64,000 bases of DNA, from assembly GCF_003429665.1 (NCBI RefSeq), contig NZ_QUWK01000009.1, positions 81,568 through 145,567 of the forward strand, read 5' to 3'. Positions 61,238 to 64,000 of this stretch are shown in pieces. Under the pieces are notes generated by a model. It was not told where the DNA came from, made no database searches, and saw only the letters and a program-made list of their open reading frames with translations. The stretch's first letter is position 1. Each line of letters starts with the position of its first letter. A program made the position numbers and the translations under genes. Source of the DNA: Sphaerochaeta halotolerans. Its GTDB lineage: Bacteria; Spirochaetota; Spirochaetia; Sphaerochaetales; Sphaerochaetaceae.

Positions 61238-61875
61238 GATTTTCTCCTTGGTTTTCGGCCAGAGAGCCGGTAGTTCGCATAAGAGATAAGGGAGAAAGCC
61301 ATCCACGCTACCAGGATGCCAATTCCCCATGGGTTATAGGTGAAAGAAGACGTGGAGGCGAGTAAGACATGGAACAAGACCACAAGTCCAGCTACCACCA
61401 TCAGGTTGTGCATTGCACGGACTTTCTGATGGGTGAGACCGGTTTTTTCAAATGTGCTTGTTCTCAGTTGCGCAAATTTCTTCTGCTTGGTAAGCAAGGT
61501 GTTAGCAAAGAAGAGCAAGGCAGCGATCGTTCCCACAAAGAATAGAATTAGAGCAACCAAGCCGAAAAGGGCTTGTGAAGTGGAGAGGGTGAAACCGTTG
61601 GCGAGCTTGAGCAAGGCATGGATAAGAGCAAGGAGAATAATGAGTAGTGGAGAACTTCCATGCAATGAGCGAACCGATTTTGCTCCCAGCAGGGAGACCA
61701 TCCAAGCTGGTTGTGAGGCAAGGTAGAACTGGTTGGAGACAAGTACGAAAGCGTAGACACCAAATATGATTGACACTGAATATGAGTCGGCAAGCGCACC
61801 TACAGAGTACAGATATAAAATGACAGGAATGAGAGGGGAGAGGAAAAATCCAAGATGGAATATGCTTCGTTTCAT
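61234..61875 (-). CDS. Ferric-reductase-like transmembrane protein
   Basis: A 213-residue membrane protein with about six helices. His72 and His86 (14 apart) and His156 and His169 (13 apart) are in two helices, matching the bis-haem pattern of the ferric reductase-like/b561-type domain. A basic tail RLSGRKPRRKS ends it. No NAD or FAD domain is attached. It is coupled to the DOMON gene; pairs of a DOMON domain and a haem membrane domain are known as fused cytochrome b561-DOMON proteins. Confidence 0.8.
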   Translation of the reverse strand: MKRSIFHLGFFLSPLIPVILYLYSVGALADSYSVSIIFGVYAFVLVSNQFYLASQPAWMVSLLGAKSVRSLHGSSPLLIILLALIHALLKLANGFTLSTSQALFGLVALILFFVGTIAALLFFANTLLTKQKKFAQLRTSTFEKTGLTHQKVRAMHNLMVVAGLVVLFHVLLASTSSFTYNPWGIGILVAWMAFSLISYANYRLSGRKPRRKS

Positions 61876-62150
61876 TGGAACCTCCAGTACAGGTATAGCA
61901 CCTATTGTTAGACAAACTTAACATTCAGATTATATTGTGGTCAATACATCGACAGGTGGATCTGATGCAATTCTTTTGAATGATTCATTCTAGAGAGAAA
62001 CGTTTACCCACTCTTTCCCGGTCGTGCATTCTGTTTTGAATCTATGTACTCAATGCATTCCTGGTAAGGGGTATATACCTTGAGTAAAATGCTAGGATAT
62101 AGGTACAGTATGTATAGTAACGCTGATCAAGTGGAATAGGAGATGCTCTA
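61876..62150 (+). other. Spacer upstream of the interrupted DUF4256 gene
   Basis: 275 bases with no gene. TTGAGT at 62080-62085 is a possible weak -35, but no good -10 follows. The ribosome site TAGGAG of the next gene lies near its end. Confidence 0.4.
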
Positions 62151-62219
62151 TGGATACAATTAAGACTACCTTAACTTCAGAACAAAAAGCATCACTCATT
62201 GATGTTCTTCATAAAAGAT
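62151..62219 (+). pseudogene. DUF4256 gene, 5' fragment
   Basis: The first 23 codons of a DUF4256 gene (MDTIKTTLTSEQKASLIDVL, then HKR), cut by an insertion sequence at 62220. A good ribosome site (TAGGAG) precedes the ATG. Translation now runs into the insertion sequence and stops after about 12 more codons. Removing the insertion sequence and one copy of the 8-bp duplication restores the frame into the fragment at 63425 (VLHKRFKENMSRHKDLDW). Confidence 0.85.
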
Positions 62220-62220
62220 C

Positions 62221-62244
62221 AATAGGTATTTGCAAACGCGTGGT
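62221..62244 (+). repeat. Left terminal inverted repeat of the IS
   Basis: 24 bases beginning AATAGGTATTTGC, exactly the reverse complement of 63400-63423. Confidence 0.95.
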
Positions 62245-62371
62245 TTTTTATTAGCTGATTAATGCTGACAAACGTGGTATGCTTACTTCTGAACCTAGCC
62301 AAGGGTAAGTGTGTAGAGCGTGGTGGCCCTGAACACTTTCCTGCGGCTGGGCTCATCAGAGGTCACCACCT

Positions 62372-63400
62372 ATGAGAAGAAAAGAAACCACCATGTCCCG
62401 AAGGGCAACACCTTGGGATGGGAAGCCTGACTTGTCGCCTACTGAGGCGTACATCAAAGAAAGGCATAATAAACACTACGAAGATCACCATAAGTCACTG
62501 AAAGATGACGATGAGGCCTGGTTGCTAAACAGCAGGATACCTGAATCATGCAGATATTGCAGATCCAATAGATTCGTTCGCTACGGTCACAGCAAAAACG
62601 GCATACAGGTCTACCGGTGCAATGATTGCGGGCGCAGGTTTACGGTGTTAACGGGCACGATCTTCGATAGCCACAAGATTCCAATCAGTGAATGGATTGA
62701 ATTCTTGTACAATCTATTTTCTTTTGTAAGCTTGAATTCTGGATCTTGGAACAACAAGAATGCTATTACAACCTCAAGATATTGGCTAGACAAGGTGTTC
62801 ATTCTTGTCAGAGCCTACCAGGATTCAATTGTGCTGAAGGGGAAAGTTATTCTGGATGAAACTTTCTATCCAATGAGAAGTAGTGACATCATCACTGTAA
62901 ATGGGAAAAAGCTACGAGGCTTGTCTCGCAATCAGATCTGCATAGGCGTAGCTTGTGATGATGAACATGTATTCTGTGTTCTTGAGGGAAATGGGAAACC
63001 CTCGCAAAAAAAGACATATGAGGCATTCAGGAATCACATTGCCAAAGGATCCCTCCTCATTCACGACAAGGAGAAAGCACATAAGAAGCTAATGGATGAA
63101 CTTGAATTGAAGAGTGAGGCATATGCTGCCGACCGAATCAAGAAGCTGACGGATTCAGAAAACCCACTAGAAAGAGTAAATCGCATCCATTTCTTTCTGA
63201 AACGTTTCTTCTATGCACATTCAAGTTTCCAGCGTGAGGATATCGAGGGATTCGTTAATCTCTTCTCTTTTGTGATGAATCCTCCAGTTGAAAAGCTAGA
63301 AAAGGTAGGTATTTTGCTCGATTTGGGACTGGAGTGCACCCAAATCCTTCGCTATCGTGATGCATTTCAGCGAAATAGGGATGTCTCTGAGGGTTTCTGA
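62372..63400 (+). CDS. IS transposase with zinc-ribbon N-terminus
   Basis: A 342-residue transposase. A zinc ribbon (CRYCRSNRFVRYGHS, then YRCNDCGRRF) at about residues 60-95 is followed by a DDE-type catalytic core with LDETFYPM, LIHDKEKAH and NPLERVNRIHFFLKRF. The stop lies at the edge of the right inverted repeat. ATG 62372 or 62393 could start it. It appears intact, so the element may be active. Confidence 0.85.
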   Translation: MRRKETTMSRRATPWDGKPDLSPTEAYIKERHNKHYEDHHKSLKDDDEAWLLNSRIPESCRYCRSNRFVRYGHSKNGIQVYRCNDCGRRFTVLTGTIFDSHKIPISEWIEFLYNLFSFVSLNSGSWNNKNAITTSRYWLDKVFILVRAYQDSIVLKGKVILDETFYPMRSSDIITVNGKKLRGLSRNQICIGVACDDEHVFCVLEGNGKPSQKKTYEAFRNHIAKGSLLIHDKEKAHKKLMDELELKSEAYAADRIKKLTDSENPLERVNRIHFFLKRFFYAHSSFQREDIEGFVNLFSFVMNPPVEKLEKVGILLDLGLECTQILRYRDAFQRNRDVSEGF

Positions 63401-63423
63401 CCACGCGTTTGCAAATACCTATT
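63400..63423 (-). repeat. Right terminal inverted repeat of the IS
   Basis: Exact reverse complement of 62221-62244, ending 2 bases before the target duplication. Confidence 0.95.
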
Positions 63424-63424
63424 T

Positions 63425-63935
63425 TAAAAGATTTAAGGAAAACATGTCCAGACACAAAGACCTTGATTGGATAGCTATCGAAAAGAGACTTGCCGAAGAC
63501 CCTGAGAAACTCTTTTCGCTCTTTGAGATGGATCGCACCGGTGGAGAGCCTGATGTAATCGGGTACGATGATACCTCTGACGCGTACCTCTTCGTCGATT
63601 GTTCTGCTGAGAGTCCTGTAGGCCGAAGAAGTCTCTGTTATGACCAGGTAGCCCTTGAAAACCGGAAAAAGAATCCACCATCAGGTAGTGCAGGTTCTCT
63701 TGCAGCAGAAATGGGGATAGAGCTCCTCGATGAGGAGCAGTACCGCAATCTCCAGAAGCTGGGTGTCTTCGATGTGAAATCTTCCAGTTGGATTCGTACT
63801 CCTGAATCAATGCGAAAACTTGGCGGCGCGCTCTTCGGGGATTGCCGGTATGATAGGGTGTTTTTCTATCACAACGGAGCTGATTCCTACTACGCATCCA
63901 GGGGATTCAGGGGTTTGCTGTTCCATAGGGTGTGA
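63425..63935 (+). pseudogene. DUF4256 gene, 3' fragment
   Basis: The remainder (~170 codons) of the interrupted DUF4256 gene: FKENMSRHKDLDW, then FEMDRTGGEPDVIGYDD, FVDCSAESPVGRRSLCYDQ, DEEQYRNLQKLGVFDVKSSS and YASRGFRGLL, all normal for the family. No stops or frameshifts, so the disruption is only the IS. An internal ATG could still start a shorter product. The 65 bases from 63936 to the window end hold nothing recognised. Confidence 0.88.
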
Positions 63936-64000
63936 GAAAACGGCCAAGCGTGCGTCCAAAAACGGTCACTCGGCATTCAATAGCGGCCGGCGGTTAAGCC

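Larger units (their letters stand above)
62220..63424 (+). mobile_element. Insertion sequence (IS1595-like), complete
   Basis: A 1205-base element with perfect 24-bp inverted ends at 62221-62244 and 63400-63423, one transposase gene and an 8-bp target duplication TAAAAGAT at 62212-62219 and 63425-63432. The 8-bp duplication and the transposase with an N-terminal zinc ribbon point to IS1595 or a near group; IS1 also makes 8-9-bp duplications. Perfect ends and duplication suggest a recent insertion. Confidence 0.88.

Noticed and set aside
63936..64000. Possible second mobile-element end
   Set aside because: GC-rich words such as CGGCCGGCGG are suggestive, but the window ends before any inverted repeat can be seen.
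1..64000. CRISPR array, rRNA or tRNA genes
   Set aside because: No regularly spaced direct repeats and no conserved rRNA or tRNA sequence was seen by eye.

Overview
The window looks like chromosome from a free-living, fermentative, coccoid spirochaete close to Sphaerochaeta. This is inferred from the style of the solute-binding-protein signal peptides, the abundance of sugar ABC and TRAP transporters, mid-range GC, and the absence of any motility gene here. No rRNA, tRNA, CRISPR array or phage module was seen. Gene density is high and most genes sit in short operons. Layout. 1-5.3 kb: the end of hisD followed by hisC-hisB-hisH-hisA-hisF-hisIE, tightly overlapped and closed by a terminator. 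5.7-13.1 kb: an alpha-glucoside-type ABC importer, a GH65 disaccharide phosphorylase fused to beta-phosphoglucomutase, and a convergent LacI regulator; imported disaccharide would be phosphorolysed and the glucose 1-phosphate isomerised by one polypeptide. 13.4-17.3 kb: a polyprenol/diacylglycerol kinase-like protein, a 5'-truncated PAS-GGDEF gene and RecD2. 17.7-21.7 kb: a divergent arsenic island, arsR-acr3-arsM on one side and a MarR regulator, an ArsP-like permease and a cysteine-pair peptide on the other. 22-24.4 kb: Nramp transporter, Usp protein and a small four-helix protein with two His pairs. 24.6-27.3 kb: radC and a Fic AMPylase gene, with a decayed copy of the radC 3' end on the far side of fic. 
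27.6-37.1 kb: an outer-membrane barrel, an unrecognised 583-residue protein, a PlsC-like acyltransferase with a zinc ribbon coupled to a GltS-like symporter, a LacI regulator with an MFS gene, a PII-like protein, and two copies about 9 kb apart of a ~160-bp hairpin-rich repeat. 37.2-42.1 kb: two small genes, then a ChvE/MmsAB-type sugar ABC operon. 42.2-44.4 kb: acetyltransferase, DUF3147-like protein, lipoprotein and alkyltransferase-like protein. 44.7-48.5 kb: a TRAP transporter operon ending in a glycerophosphodiesterase, with a strong promoter and a perfect palindrome. 48.7-49.1 kb: a membrane-protein gene broken by one frameshift. 49.3-60.7 kb: a visibly AT-richer catabolic block: GntR regulator, split transketolase, ribose-type ABC importer, two PfkB kinases, a class II aldolase and a sedoheptulokinase-like FGGY kinase. 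60.7-61.9 kb: a DOMON protein and a ferric-reductase-like haem membrane protein. 62.1-63.9 kb: a DUF4256 gene cut by an insertion sequence with exact 8-bp target duplication. 
The best candidate for an undescribed system is the 49.3-60.7 kb block. Its enzymes fit a route for a ketose, possibly a heptulose such as sedoheptulose: uptake, FGGY phosphorylation, then transketolase cleavage and/or a second phosphorylation followed by aldol cleavage. The substrate is inference. Other items worth attention are the coupling of arsenic methylation with an ArsP-like exporter and a small Cys-pair protein, the structured dispersed repeat, the fic/radC arrangement, and the intercistronic hairpin found after the binding-protein gene in all four importers whose binding-protein gene is followed by other transporter genes.
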